A DNA stretch of 64,000 bases from Microbulbifer sp. TB1203 (GCF_030997045.1 NZ_CP116899.1:5170001-5234000), one strand, 5' to 3'; positions 48,181-57,868 are shown, counted from the stretch's first letter. Numbers and translations: made by a program. Notes: generated by a model from the letters alone, not told the origin.

Positions 48181-48891
48181 ATGGGAAGGTATTTATTAGT
48201 TTTGATTGTGCTGCTAATTTCGGGGTGTGCCAGCGTATCTACAGCTCATCGCCCTGAAGATTATTATTCTTCAGTAGAAGATAAAGATAACAATGAACCG
48301 TTATTTGGTACTTCGGCAGGAGTCCTTGCGGATTCGGATATAGAGAGAATTTTAAACTATCGTTTAGAGTTGCCACCAAAGAACAGGATCGCTATTTTAA
48401 AGCTGTCTAATGATAATTATTGGCGCTATTATTCGAACGATTTTACACAGCTCAGTGAATCAATCGCTGACAATTTCATTGGTCAGTTGAGAAGTTCGCC
48501 CAGAGTTTATGATGCTTCATTCCTTCCAAGTATGCTGGTTCCAGAACAAAGAACTGTGCCTTACCTTAGGGAAGCTGCAGCTCGCTATCAGGCGGATTTG
48601 CTCCTGGCTTACCGATCAAATTGTCGGACTTTTGAAAAATATAAATTTATTGACACAGATGAAACAAAAGTATACTGCTCAGTAGAAGCGGTATTGTTGG
48701 ATATCCGTTCCGGAATTGTTCCTTTTACAGTTGTTTCCAGTAATGAATTTACTGCGCGTAAAGAGTTAGGTGATGTAAATTTCAGGGAAACTGTAAAGAA
48801 AGCGGAGTTATCTGCAACTTCTAAATCACTCGAAGAAACTGCAGGTAGGGTTGTTCAATTTTTGGCTTCTGTTGATGCTTTGCAGCGTTAG
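48181..48891 (+). CDS. Hypothetical lipoprotein (possible outer-membrane assembly type)
   Basis: A 236-residue protein with a lipobox (LIVLLISGCASVS, Cys about 16). The mature part has YWRYYSNDFTQLSESIADNFIGQLRSSPRVYDASFLPSMLVP and LLLAYRSNCRTFEKYKFID, with a basic/acidic helix near the end. I do not recognise the family; a similarity to CsgG/FlgT-like secretion lipoproteins (which also sum up several short peptide-like repeats) is possible but weak. ATG 48181 has AAGGAG upstream. The gene is followed by a gap that merges into the IS91-like remnant. Confidence 0.65.
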   Translation: MGRYLLVLIVLLISGCASVSTAHRPEDYYSSVEDKDNNEPLFGTSAGVLADSDIERILNYRLELPPKNRIAILKLSNDNYWRYYSNDFTQLSESIADNFIGQLRSSPRVYDASFLPSMLVPEQRTVPYLREAAARYQADLLLAYRSNCRTFEKYKFIDTDETKVYCSVEAVLLDIRSGIVPFTVVSSNEFTARKELGDVNFRETVKKAELSATSKSLEETAGRVVQFLASVDALQR

Positions 48892-49017
48892 TGAGGGCCG
48901 CTTTGGATTTCACGGCGCTACGTGCATACGACCCCACGAATTGCGGTACTGGCGCTTAACTTGGAGTGCGGTCATGGGGCCTTACATTTTACATAAAAAT
49001 TGTAAGGCCTCTGTGCT

Positions 49018-49495
49018 CTTCGCGCCAGGTCACGGCTTAGGCCGGGTGCTGGGCATCGTCTACCGCGTGATTGCCACGCATCTGGTTGAGAAGGCGTGGC
49101 TTTACCAAGAAGACCGCCCAGACCGGGTCGGTGACCTTGATCCAGCATTTAGGCAGTGCGTTGAACCTCAACATCCACTTTCATATACCGTTCCTCGATG
49201 GCGTGTATATCAACCGCTCTGACGGAACCGCCCGGTTTCGCGGGGCCAAGGCGCCGACGTGCCGGGAGTTCACGCAACTGGCGCACACTATCGCTCGGCG
49301 TGTCAGTCGCCTTCTGGAGCGGCAGGGACTACTGGAGCAGGATGCTGAGAATAGCTGCCTGGCTGCGGACGCGGTGGGCGAGGACCCACTGAATCAACTC
49401 CCGTGGTACGCCATCACCCTACCGTATCGCCTTCGGTCCGACTGCTGCGGACGAAGTACCGCCGCAGGCTGGTGCAGGAGGGCCGGGAAGGGGGT
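49018..49495 (+). pseudogene. IS91/ISCR-type transposase remnant
   Basis: Fragments of the IS91-family (Y2) transposase appear in shifting frames: LGRVLGIVYRVIATHLVEKA (frame of 49018), then TGSVTLIQHLGSALNLNIHFHIPFLDGVY and TIARRVSRLLERQGLLEQDAENSCLAADAV in the next frame. This is the C-terminal region of the ISCR/IS91 transposase. There is a frameshift near 49100 and the N-terminal part and ends are missing, so the element is dead. It lies next to the cassette region, and the LuxR-type gene begins soon after it. Confidence 0.82.
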
Positions 49496-49639
49496 ATGAT
49501 TTCTATGACCCAATATAGCTTGCATCGCCAGGATGGCGGGTTGGGGCCCGGTTCGTATCCCGTAACGTTACCAATGGGTCGCGACACAATAATAAAAGCG
49601 GACAGCAAAGGCGCCCTGGATGAAGGGCGGGGAGAGGGC

Positions 49640-50788
49640 ATGGATCACTTTTTCAACCGTATCTTGCCGGATCTGTACCAATGCGCCATGCAGCCTGGCC
49701 AATGGCGCAATCTGATGGACAAAATTCGTGCCCACTTCGGCGTACAGAATGTTTCCCTGCAAATGTATCAAGTCCGGGATGACCACCTGAGACAACAGTG
49801 GTCGGTGCGCGACTCCTGGTCTTTCTCCCACAGGGCATTGCATGATCGGCTGGTTAATAATGATCGAAATCCGCGTCTGGACCTGAATTTGACCGCAAGG
49901 CCCCAGGCCGGTGTTTGCGTACTCAGGGACCGGGATGTCTTCAGCCCCGATTGCCCGGAATATATTGCGCTGCGCCAACGCTTGCACGCCTTGGGGTTGG
50001 GACAGGAGTTGTTGTTGTCGCTGGAATACGACTCCGGCCGCTTACTCTCCCTTATCATGCACAAGCCGGCGGCAGAGCGCGTTGACTTCACCCGGGCGCA
50101 GGAACGGGTCCTGTACGATTTGGCACCTCACTTGCAGCAGGCGGTGGAAAGCTTCGAGAACACCCTCCGGCTGCGCCAGCACGTGGAAATGCTCTCGCAC
50201 ACTGTCGGCAATCTCAGCACGGGCCTGTTGTTACTGGACAGCGTCGGCAAAATACGTTGGAGCAATCATTACGCTCGCAGGATTCTGCTCAGGTCGTCGC
50301 ACCTGACATTAAGCCGGGAGCGGGTTCAATGTGTCTCGGGAGAAACTCACGCAGAGTTTTGCCGCTTGCTGGAATGCGCTGTCCGGGGTGAACCGAACGG
50401 CCGGCGCGGTGTCATGACCGTCGGCAACGGGACTTCCCGGCCGTTGCAATTGCTGGTCGCTCCGGCCTATACGCCGTCCCTGTCCGATGAGGTGTCAATG
50501 GAGAAGGGCGTCATCGTGCCGGTCTACCTTTCAGAGCGAAATGACGTGCTGGGATTGTCACCGGCGGATGTCGCGACATTATTCGGTTTGACGCCCGCCG
50601 AAGCGCGACTGGCAACGGCTTTGACAGAGGGCGCTTCGCTGGCCGACTATGCCAACGAGCAGGGTATCTCGGTCGGTACCACACGTATCCAGCTTAAAAG
50701 CGTTTTTTCCAAGACCAAAACCTCCCGCCAATCGGACCTCATTAAACTATTGTGTATGTCCGTTTCGGCGAAAGCTTCCCTTCCATAA
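49640..50788 (+). CDS. LuxR-type transcriptional regulator
   Basis: A 382-residue protein. The N-terminal three quarters form a sensor-like part with MDHFFNRILPDLYQCAMQ and a PAS-like stretch near LLLLDSVGKIRWSNHYARRILLRS. The last 65 residues form a LuxR/GerE HTH: FGLTPAEARLATALTEGASLADYANEQGISVGTTRIQLKSVFSKTKTSRQSDLIKLL. Translation probably starts at ATG 49640 with GGGAGAGGG just upstream; the open frame upstream to 49403 belongs to the transposase remnant. It is followed by a serine hydrolase gene and a TonB receptor gene on the same strand, a group seen in marine bacteria for uptake of unknown compounds. Confidence 0.82.
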   Translation: MDHFFNRILPDLYQCAMQPGQWRNLMDKIRAHFGVQNVSLQMYQVRDDHLRQQWSVRDSWSFSHRALHDRLVNNDRNPRLDLNLTARPQAGVCVLRDRDVFSPDCPEYIALRQRLHALGLGQELLLSLEYDSGRLLSLIMHKPAAERVDFTRAQERVLYDLAPHLQQAVESFENTLRLRQHVEMLSHTVGNLSTGLLLLDSVGKIRWSNHYARRILLRSSHLTLSRERVQCVSGETHAEFCRLLECAVRGEPNGRRGVMTVGNGTSRPLQLLVAPAYTPSLSDEVSMEKGVIVPVYLSERNDVLGLSPADVATLFGLTPAEARLATALTEGASLADYANEQGISVGTTRIQLKSVFSKTKTSRQSDLIKLLCMSVSAKASLP

Positions 50789-50983
50789 TCCCGACTTTCT
50801 GTTTTCGCGCCGTTTTATATCCCAAATGGGATATTGAGCGGTCGTTTTTCCCTGGTTACTCTCTAGGGAGTGTTATTTCCAGTTTCCGCCATGTGAAAAC
50901 GCGAGTAGCCGCTCATAGGCCTTGCCGCAGGTGGGAAAACTGAACTTTGCCAACTTTGGACGATAACAACAGGTTGAATTTAT

Positions 50984-52237
50984 ATGATTTATAACCGCAA
51001 GTCCTCGTGGGGGATAAGTCTTTACGTATTGACGGTCGCACTTTGGGCCGGTCCTGTCGCGGCGCAAACACTTAATAAGCATGTGGCAATGGTGGGCCCC
51101 GAATCCGAGGTTCCGGTTGCTATCCAGAACGCGCGCTGGGCAATGCTGCAACCCGACCTCAACGTCCTGACGTTCCGCAGCATGGATACTCTCTTCACGA
51201 CTCGCACGGTCCCCCGCTCCGGCCAGGTTTCGCCGTTGCCGGCGGACGATACCGCTCTCGATTTTACCTACGACTTTCGGGGCAGGACCTACACGCCTGA
51301 AGTGTTTCTGGATAGAAATTTCACCAACGCCCTTTTGATCATGAAAAACGGGCGCATCGTCTACGAAAACTATCGAAACAATACCGATGCCCGAACCCGA
51401 TTTACCGGTTGGTCGATGACCAAGTCCATTACTTCTATCTTGGTCGGACGTGCGTTGGAGGAGGGACGCATCCGATCCCTGGATGATGATATCACCGACT
51501 ATCTTCCGGAGCTGAAGGCGGGTGCCTATAAGGGAGTGACCATCCGGCAGATTCTCGCCATGCGTTCGGGTGTGGATTACCAGGAGCGATATGATTTTGA
51601 CAATCCCGGCATCGCAGCGCGCAACCATATCCTGGCGCTCGTCAAGAACGTGGCGCGGTTTGCCGATGTGGCCAGGGACATCAAGCGCGCCCACGAGCCG
51701 GGGGAAGTCTTTGCCTACAAGACCATCGATACCGCCGTGTTGGGCCTGCTGATAGAGCGGATCAGCGACGGCGGTACAGTCGCCTCCTACACGACCTCGC
51801 GCCTCTGGGAGCCGCTGGGAGCGGAGGTCGATGGTTTCTACATCATGGACGGGCAGCCGGGCGCCGGTCGCGAATTCAGCGGTGCGGGCTTTAACGCCAC
51901 CTTGAGGGATTTCGCCCGAATCGGGACCATGATGCTCAACAAGGGTCGAATCAACGGCGACCGGATCGTGTCGCCGGAATGGGTGGAGCTATCGACAACT
52001 TCCGTGGGCCCGGAAGACAAGGCTTTTGGTCCCGGAGGTTACGGGTACCAGTGGTGGACAGTCGCCGACAGCGAGGCGTATTCGGCGATCGGCCTGCAGG
52101 GGCAATATATTTACGTTGATCCGGCCACGGGAACCGTGATTGTAAAGCTCAGTTACTATCCGCCCGGCGATGACCGGCATCTGTTAGAGGAAGCCCTCGC
52201 GTTCTTCGATGCAGTGTCGGCCTGGCGTCCGCAGTAA
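50984..52237 (+). CDS. Serine hydrolase (class C beta-lactamase/NylB-like)
   Basis: A 417-residue exported protein (signal LTVALWAGPVAAQ) with the class C/penicillin-binding fold. The SxxK motif is GWSMTKSITSILVG (Ser about 145), the YxN-like motif reads FAYKTIDTAVLG, and a GLQGQYIYVDPATGTVIVKL strand sits near the end in place of KTG. Related families include 6-aminohexanoate-dimer hydrolase (NylB) and beta-lactamase-related esterases. It may hydrolyse an amide or ester substrate taken up or made available by the neighbouring receptor. Resistance activity is not implied. Confidence 0.85.
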   Translation: MIYNRKSSWGISLYVLTVALWAGPVAAQTLNKHVAMVGPESEVPVAIQNARWAMLQPDLNVLTFRSMDTLFTTRTVPRSGQVSPLPADDTALDFTYDFRGRTYTPEVFLDRNFTNALLIMKNGRIVYENYRNNTDARTRFTGWSMTKSITSILVGRALEEGRIRSLDDDITDYLPELKAGAYKGVTIRQILAMRSGVDYQERYDFDNPGIAARNHILALVKNVARFADVARDIKRAHEPGEVFAYKTIDTAVLGLLIERISDGGTVASYTTSRLWEPLGAEVDGFYIMDGQPGAGREFSGAGFNATLRDFARIGTMMLNKGRINGDRIVSPEWVELSTTSVGPEDKAFGPGGYGYQWWTVADSEAYSAIGLQGQYIYVDPATGTVIVKLSYYPPGDDRHLLEEALAFFDAVSAWRPQ

Positions 52238-52291
52238 AAAGGGGACGGAAAATTCCAAAAAAAGAATAATGGGAAAAAAGGGGGTGTTAGC

Positions 52292-54478
52292 ATGATATTT
52301 CAAAATAAAATGCTTTGTGTATGTATCGCCGGTGTTGCCGGTGTTCCGGCGCTGGCTCAACCTGCTGGATCGAGGGTTGGCCAGACTGCAATATTGGAAG
52401 AGGTGGCAGTCACGGCGCAGCGTCGTACCGAAAATCTCCAAGACATATCGGTGGCGGCCTCGGCGTTCAATGCCGATGCATTAAAAGCCAAGGCGGTTTC
52501 CCGGGTGAGCGATCTCCAGAACGTGGCACCGTCTCTATCCATCACCGATGCCGGCATTACGTTGAACGTGAATATACGTGGCATAGGTATCGCGAGTAAT
52601 TCACCTAATGTTACCGCCGGCGTGGCAACCTATGTCGATGGGTTGTTCCAGCCGCCGATTGTGCAGGCAAACAGTTTTTACGACCTGGAAAGCATAGAGG
52701 TTTTCCGGGGACCCCAGGGAACCTTTGTGGGGAGTAATTCCACCGGTGGCGCGATCTTCATTAACACCCGCGATCCGGAACTCGGAACCTTTGGTGGCTA
52801 CGGCCAAATAGGCGCTGGCGATTATGGGCACCGTGAAGCGGAGGGTGCCCTGAATATTCCCGTAGCCGAAGACCTGGCTGTTCGTCTTGCCGGTTTCACC
52901 CGGAACAGGGACACCTACTACGACGATCTCGGCCCTTTGGACAACGACGCCGGGAAGCTTGACGAGTACGGGGCCCGCGTGGGCGTGTTGTGGAATCCCG
53001 GCAATTTCGAACTGCTGTTGAAATCCCAGTTTAACGATCGCAAGACAGGTGGCTATCCGTATCATCCGGTTCCGGGCACGCAGTTCGCAACTTTCCAGCC
53101 CGAGGGGTTTCGTGACGTTCATTACGACGAACCCACCGCCAACCGCGACCGGGCTGATATAACCAGCCTGGAGATGCGCTACGAGCTGGATAACGGTGTT
53201 GTGCTGCGCTCGCTCATCGGCTATCAGCACAAGCGCCTGAACAACCTCTACGACGTCGATGCGTCGCCGGCGCCGCTATCCGTCGGCGGTGATATCAGCC
53301 AGGACTATTTTGCGGGAGAGAAGCAACTCAGCCAGGAAATCAATATTATTTCCCCAACCAACGGCGCGCTCGATTGGGTTGTGGGTGTGTACTACCAGAA
53401 GAACGATATCGAGGTGGAAATCCGGGAAAGCCAGGGCGGCTTCCCGACCGATATCCTGCCCAGGAACGAACGGATTACCACAGGGTATTTCGCCCAGGTC
53501 AATTATGATCTGACACCCGCCCTGGAGCTTCAGTTGGGAGGCCGGCATTCCGGATATGATACGGAGGGCACAGGCGGTCTCTTTATCGGTCGAGGCATCC
53601 CGATATTCCCTCCAAGTGGGCTTCAGGTGGCTGACCTGTCCGGCGATCACGTCGATAATCGAAACACGGGCAAGGTGGCTCTGAACTGGACGATTTCAGA
53701 AGAGCATATGGTCTATGGCCTGGCCTCGCGTGGCTATAAGCCCGGCGGGTTCAATTCCACGACATCCGAGTTCGACCCTGAGGAAGTCCTCAGCTATGAA
53801 GCCGGCTGGAAAGCGAGCTTCTACGAGGGCCGCATAAGGACCCAGGTCACTGCTTATTACAACGACTACAAAGACTTCCAGTTCAACATCCTCGAAACCA
53901 GCACGGGGTTCGTCGGTGTCGAGAACCTTGACGATATGACAATCAAAGGTCTCGAGGCGCAGGTTCAGGCTGTATTCGGCGAGCTGTCGTTCGACGCCAA
54001 TATCGGCTATACCGATTCCAGGCTCGGGGCATTAACGTTTGTCAACACTCGCCGGTTGCCGCGGGGTACACTGGGGCCACAATGCCCGGGCGGAACGCCA
54101 TCGTCTCCCCCTGTCTGTTTTGATTACACGCCTTTTGTCGAAACGAACGGAGGTGGCGACCCGCTGTTCGCTCCGGAACTGACCTACAGTCTCGGTGTAC
54201 AGTATGACATTACTCTTGATGAACTGAGGGTGACGCCCCGGGTCAACTACGCATACATAGACGACCAGTACACGTATTTTTCGTATTCACCCGTATCCGA
54301 CCTGATCGAGGGTTACGCCTTGCTGTCGGCCTCGTTGACCCTGACAAACGAGGCCTGGAAGGCCGAGCTTTACGGTACGAACCTGACAGACGAAGAGTAT
54401 GTCGCGGGGCAATTCGATATTAATGAATTTTACGGCGCACCTCGCGAGTACGGTATACGCCTGGGGTATCAATTCTAG
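52292..54478 (+). CDS. TonB-dependent receptor of the serine-hydrolase locus
   Basis: A 728-residue outer-membrane receptor. It has a signal peptide (LCVCIAGVAGVPALAQ), a TonB-box-like ILEEVAVTAQRR, the plug (LQDISVAASAFNADALKAK..., NVNIRGIGIASNS, YVDGLFQPPIVQANSF, VFRGPQGTFVGSNSTGGAIFINTRDP) and a barrel with the closing NLTDEEYVAGQFDINEFYGAPREYGIRLGYQF. The wording VTAQRRTENLQDIS is typical of receptors of sphingomonads and marine gammaproteobacteria. It follows the serine hydrolase by 54 bases, so they likely form one transcript. The ligand is unknown. Confidence 0.92.
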   Translation: MIFQNKMLCVCIAGVAGVPALAQPAGSRVGQTAILEEVAVTAQRRTENLQDISVAASAFNADALKAKAVSRVSDLQNVAPSLSITDAGITLNVNIRGIGIASNSPNVTAGVATYVDGLFQPPIVQANSFYDLESIEVFRGPQGTFVGSNSTGGAIFINTRDPELGTFGGYGQIGAGDYGHREAEGALNIPVAEDLAVRLAGFTRNRDTYYDDLGPLDNDAGKLDEYGARVGVLWNPGNFELLLKSQFNDRKTGGYPYHPVPGTQFATFQPEGFRDVHYDEPTANRDRADITSLEMRYELDNGVVLRSLIGYQHKRLNNLYDVDASPAPLSVGGDISQDYFAGEKQLSQEINIISPTNGALDWVVGVYYQKNDIEVEIRESQGGFPTDILPRNERITTGYFAQVNYDLTPALELQLGGRHSGYDTEGTGGLFIGRGIPIFPPSGLQVADLSGDHVDNRNTGKVALNWTISEEHMVYGLASRGYKPGGFNSTTSEFDPEEVLSYEAGWKASFYEGRIRTQVTAYYNDYKDFQFNILETSTGFVGVENLDDMTIKGLEAQVQAVFGELSFDANIGYTDSRLGALTFVNTRRLPRGTLGPQCPGGTPSSPPVCFDYTPFVETNGGGDPLFAPELTYSLGVQYDITLDELRVTPRVNYAYIDDQYTYFSYSPVSDLIEGYALLSASLTLTNEAWKAELYGTNLTDEEYVAGQFDINEFYGAPREYGIRLGYQF

Positions 54479-54599
54479 CGGGCGATCATCCAGTTGCCTT
54501 GAGTTTGGTTGACTATGGGCTGGCGCTGGGCAAGGTATCCTGCCAGTAATCCTGAACCGGGGACCGCGGAGCTCCAGGCCCGCCCACCATCGCCCACCA

Positions 54600-54678
54600 T
54601 GTAGGAGCGGCCTATGGCCGCGATCAGGCTCTCTACAGAGGCAAATCCTGATCGAGACCACGGGCCGGTCCTACAGGG
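54600..54678. repeat. GTAGGAGCGG palindromic repeat island
   Basis: TGTAGGAGCGGCCTATGGCC at the left and GGCCGGTCCTACAG at the right, with CGATCAGG/CCTGATCG inside, form a hairpin. A GGGACCGCGGAGCTCCAGG element lies just before it (54557-54577). The 225-base gap has no gene. Confidence 0.82.
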
Positions 54679-54703
54679 AGGGAGTAGTCTGGTAGTTGCA
54701 GTT

Positions 54704-55399
54704 CTATGACCGATTGAATTCCCCGCACCTGAGATAGTGAATCACCTGGGTGATCACCTCTTTATTTCTTATCATAAACAGGTGGGTTGCTGGTATTTGC
54801 AAGTGATCATGCATGCCTTGGAGTCGAGTGCTTTCCACCGAGACAATGCCGTCGTCGACTGCGGGAATCATATGGGAGAAAATCGGGTGGATACTGCAGA
54901 TGCCGGCAATAATTCCCAGGTCAAAATTTGCCGCGCCGAGCCTCTTCGGGAGGCTTCGCCGGCCGGTGCCCAGTTGCTGGCCGGCATCGCCGAAGACAAA
55001 GTGAAAACCGGGTAACTTTTCCAGCCTGTCCGCTACCTCGCTGCCTTTGTTCGGCGGCCCCAGCATCACCACCCGGCCGAGGTTTTCCACCGGCACCCGG
55101 CCCAGGTAATAGCGCACCAGGATGCTGCCCAGGGAATGAGCGACAAAATGGATTTCATCGTAGCCCCGACAGCGGTCCAGGGCCGGCGCTATGGCGGGCC
55201 CGGCCAGTTCCTCGATGGGGTGTTTGGTGGATGGATAGTCCACGTTCACCGTCGCGAAGCCGGCCCGGGCAATCGCCTTTTCCATTTTCTCCATCCAGCC
55301 GTCGGAGAGGAGCAGTCCGTGCAGCAGTATCACACATGCGGAGCGGGCGCCGGCCGTGAGGGGAAAGGACATCAATAGAGCCAGAACGACAATTTTCAT
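54704..55399 (-). CDS. Lipase-like alpha/beta hydrolase, exported
   Basis: A 231-residue protein starting MKIVVLALLMSFPLTAGA (signal peptide). It shows ILLHGLLLSDGWMEKMEKAI (oxyanion region), HFVAHSLGSILVRYYLG (nucleophile Ser, GHSLG-type), VMLGPPNKGSEVAD, an Asp in VDDGIVSVEST and a late His in IPATHLFMI. It is a PGAP1-like/lipase fold of the type often called alpha/beta fold hydrolase. ATG 55399 was chosen because the upstream frame extension has no signal peptide. It is transcribed away from the PQQ-dehydrogenase gene. Substrate: probably a lipid ester, unproven. Confidence 0.82.
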   Translation of the reverse strand: MKIVVLALLMSFPLTAGARSACVILLHGLLLSDGWMEKMEKAIARAGFATVNVDYPSTKHPIEELAGPAIAPALDRCRGYDEIHFVAHSLGSILVRYYLGRVPVENLGRVVMLGPPNKGSEVADRLEKLPGFHFVFGDAGQQLGTGRRSLPKRLGAANFDLGIIAGICSIHPIFSHMIPAVDDGIVSVESTRLQGMHDHLQIPATHLFMIRNKEVITQVIHYLRCGEFNRS

Positions 55400-55651
55400 A
55401 TCCTGCTTGTCAATCCTTGTCTTGTATCCGGGGACTTCACCAGATTTTAGCCCGCATTGGCCAGACCGTTGTGAACTGAGTTTGCCGGGGCTTTGTATCG
55501 TGTAACAGCGTGAGGAAATGCGCGCCAAGACCGCCCTTGAAGTAGTTATAGAGCGACAGCCGGTACGTTTATGCTCTTGCTCGCAGAACACCATATTGAA
55601 GTGTGATAGAGTCGGGACATTCTCACCTCTATACATTCAATTGGAGGCAGT

Positions 55652-57868
55652 ATGGCAACAGCCAAATGGCTCTGCTTCGTTGTACTATCATTGCTGCTGG
55701 CCGCCTGCGGGGGAGGCGGAGGGGGTGGAGGGGGTGGAGGGGGTGGAGGCGACAACCCCCCTCCACCTGATGACGATGTCACGCTGGAATCAGGCCTGGA
55801 TAATCGTCCCACCAATACTGACTGTATTGCACTGGCAACACCTGGCAGTACACCTGACTCCCTACTCCTGACAGATGTATTCCCCGATCTTCCCATGCCC
55901 GACTTTCCCATGGGCATGTACCAATTGCCGGACAACAATGCGTATTTTTATGTCACCACCCGGCAGGGAAGGGTGCTGCGCTTTGATAATGATCCCGCTG
56001 CAAACACCGCTATTGAAGTGTTGGATATATCGGCACGCGTCAGCCAATTGCCTTCCCCCAGCGAAGGCGGTTTACTGGGTTTTGCCTTCCATCCCCAAGT
56101 GGCGAGCAACGGCGCGGTTTATATTTACTATACGGCGCCCGGCGAAAGCGGTGCAGGGCTTTCCATTATTACCCAGTTCACCATGACCAGCGATGCAGAG
56201 ATCGATCCTGACTCGGAACAGATTGTCCTGCAGGTAGAACAGCCTTTCGGCAATCACAATGGCGGTGATATCGCTTTTGGCCCGGACGACCACTTGTATA
56301 TCGGCTTCGGTGATGGCGGCAGCAGTAATGATCCCCTGGGTCATGGCCGGAATACCGATACGCTGTTGGGTGCCATGTTGCGCATTGATGTCGATCCCGC
56401 TACCGGCAGCTACAACATTCCGGCAGACAACCCCTTTGCCGGCGGTGGCGGTGCAGGGGAAATTTATGCCTATGGCCTACGCAACCCTTTTCGCTGGAGC
56501 TTTGATCGTGAGTCCGATGTCCTGTGGTTGGCGGATGTAGGACAGTCATCGAGGGAAGAAGTGAACCATATTGTCAATGGCGGCAATTACGGTTGGAATC
56601 AGATGGAGGGCAACCTTTGCAATGCCGGAACTGATTGCAGTGCCTTTATCGCCCCCGTTCATGACTATCCACGCGACGTGGGTACCTCCATTACCGGCGG
56701 CTATGTTTATCGCGGTACCGAGGTGCTGGGCCTGAATGGCGCCTATATTTTTGGCGACTTCGGATCCGGCAATATTTTTACCCTGACGCCCGAGGGTAAT
56801 ACTTATGTACGGACAACAGTTGCCTCGCCTGCCTCGGGTTCTATCGTCGCCTTCGCACAGGACCATGCCGGTGAAGTGTATGTGTTGTTGGCTTTTCCCG
56901 GTAACGGCCGTAGCATCCTCAAACTCCAACCCCAGGGTACTGAGCCACCCACCTCGAATATTCCGGCGCTCCTGTCTGAAACCGGTTGTGTTGATCCGGA
57001 CAATCCGGATCAGGTCAGTGCCGGCCTGATCCCCTTCAGCGTGATCAGCCCCTTGTGGTCCGATGGCGCGGAAAAAGATCGCTGGATGGCACTACCTGAC
57101 GGAGAGTCCGTTACGGTAGATGCCAGTGGTGATTTTGATTTTCCCGTGGGGACGGTGCTGGTAAAAGATTTTCAACATAGGGGAATAATGATCGAGACCC
57201 GCCTCCTGATGCGGCACCAAAGTGGTTGGGCGGGCTACAGCTACAAATGGCGTGAGGACCAAAGCGATGCCGATTTATTGCCCGGTGCGTCCGATGATAG
57301 CGTGGCCGGCCTGAACTGGCATTTTCCCAGCGGCGCCGAATGCCGGCAATGCCATACACAGGCGAAGAACGTTGCCCTGGGTCCTGAAGTATTGCAGTTG
57401 AATCACGATTTCACTTATCCGCAAACGGGGCGCAGCGCCAATCAGGTAGATACCCTGGAAGCTGTGGGTGTATTCAGCAACCCTGTGCCGGGACACCTGG
57501 ACGATACCAGCATGGTGGCGCTTGACGACCTGGGCGCTGATTTGGAATCACGGGCAAAAAGTTATCTGCACAGTAATTGTTCCCAGTGTCATCAGCCCGG
57601 TGGTACCGGAGAAGGCGGCATGGACTTGCGCTTTGAAACGCCTTTGGCTCAAATGAATATCTGTAATGTGGTGTCGCAGGATGATCTGGGTAATCCCGAT
57701 GCGCGTTTTATTGTGCCCGGTAATCCCAGTGGTTCGATTCTGCTGACGAGAATGCAAAGTAGTGTAGAAAGCGGTCATCGTATGCCGCCGCTGGCGACGT
57801 CGCTGGTAGACAATGGAGCCGTCAGCGTTTTGACGGATTGGGTATTGGGTATGGAAACTTGCCCATAG
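55652..57868 (+). CDS. PQQ-type sugar dehydrogenase fused to a cytochrome c-like domain (lipoprotein)
   Basis: A 738-residue lipoprotein: LSLLLAACGGGG has a lipobox, followed by an unusual run of 14 Gly and a Pro/Asp linker. Residues about 65-440 form a GSDH/soluble aldose dehydrogenase six-bladed propeller (EGGLLGFAFHPQVASNGAVYIYY, HNGGDIAFGPDDHLYIGFGDGG, RNPFRWSFDRES, GNYGWNQMEG). Residues about 450-738 have two heme-c motifs, CRQCH and CSQCH, plus QLNHDFTYPQTG. The protein would oxidise a sugar at the outer membrane or periplasm and pass electrons to its hemes. A GGAGG lies before the ATG, and a strong terminator follows. Confidence 0.87.
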   Translation: MATAKWLCFVVLSLLLAACGGGGGGGGGGGGGGDNPPPPDDDVTLESGLDNRPTNTDCIALATPGSTPDSLLLTDVFPDLPMPDFPMGMYQLPDNNAYFYVTTRQGRVLRFDNDPAANTAIEVLDISARVSQLPSPSEGGLLGFAFHPQVASNGAVYIYYTAPGESGAGLSIITQFTMTSDAEIDPDSEQIVLQVEQPFGNHNGGDIAFGPDDHLYIGFGDGGSSNDPLGHGRNTDTLLGAMLRIDVDPATGSYNIPADNPFAGGGGAGEIYAYGLRNPFRWSFDRESDVLWLADVGQSSREEVNHIVNGGNYGWNQMEGNLCNAGTDCSAFIAPVHDYPRDVGTSITGGYVYRGTEVLGLNGAYIFGDFGSGNIFTLTPEGNTYVRTTVASPASGSIVAFAQDHAGEVYVLLAFPGNGRSILKLQPQGTEPPTSNIPALLSETGCVDPDNPDQVSAGLIPFSVISPLWSDGAEKDRWMALPDGESVTVDASGDFDFPVGTVLVKDFQHRGIMIETRLLMRHQSGWAGYSYKWREDQSDADLLPGASDDSVAGLNWHFPSGAECRQCHTQAKNVALGPEVLQLNHDFTYPQTGRSANQVDTLEAVGVFSNPVPGHLDDTSMVALDDLGADLESRAKSYLHSNCSQCHQPGGTGEGGMDLRFETPLAQMNICNVVSQDDLGNPDARFIVPGNPSGSILLTRMQSSVESGHRMPPLATSLVDNGAVSVLTDWVLGMETCP

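Noticed and set aside
49198..49392. Plus-strand 64-residue frame inside the transposase remnant
   Set aside because: It is an alternate frame of the IS91-like remnant without family motifs.
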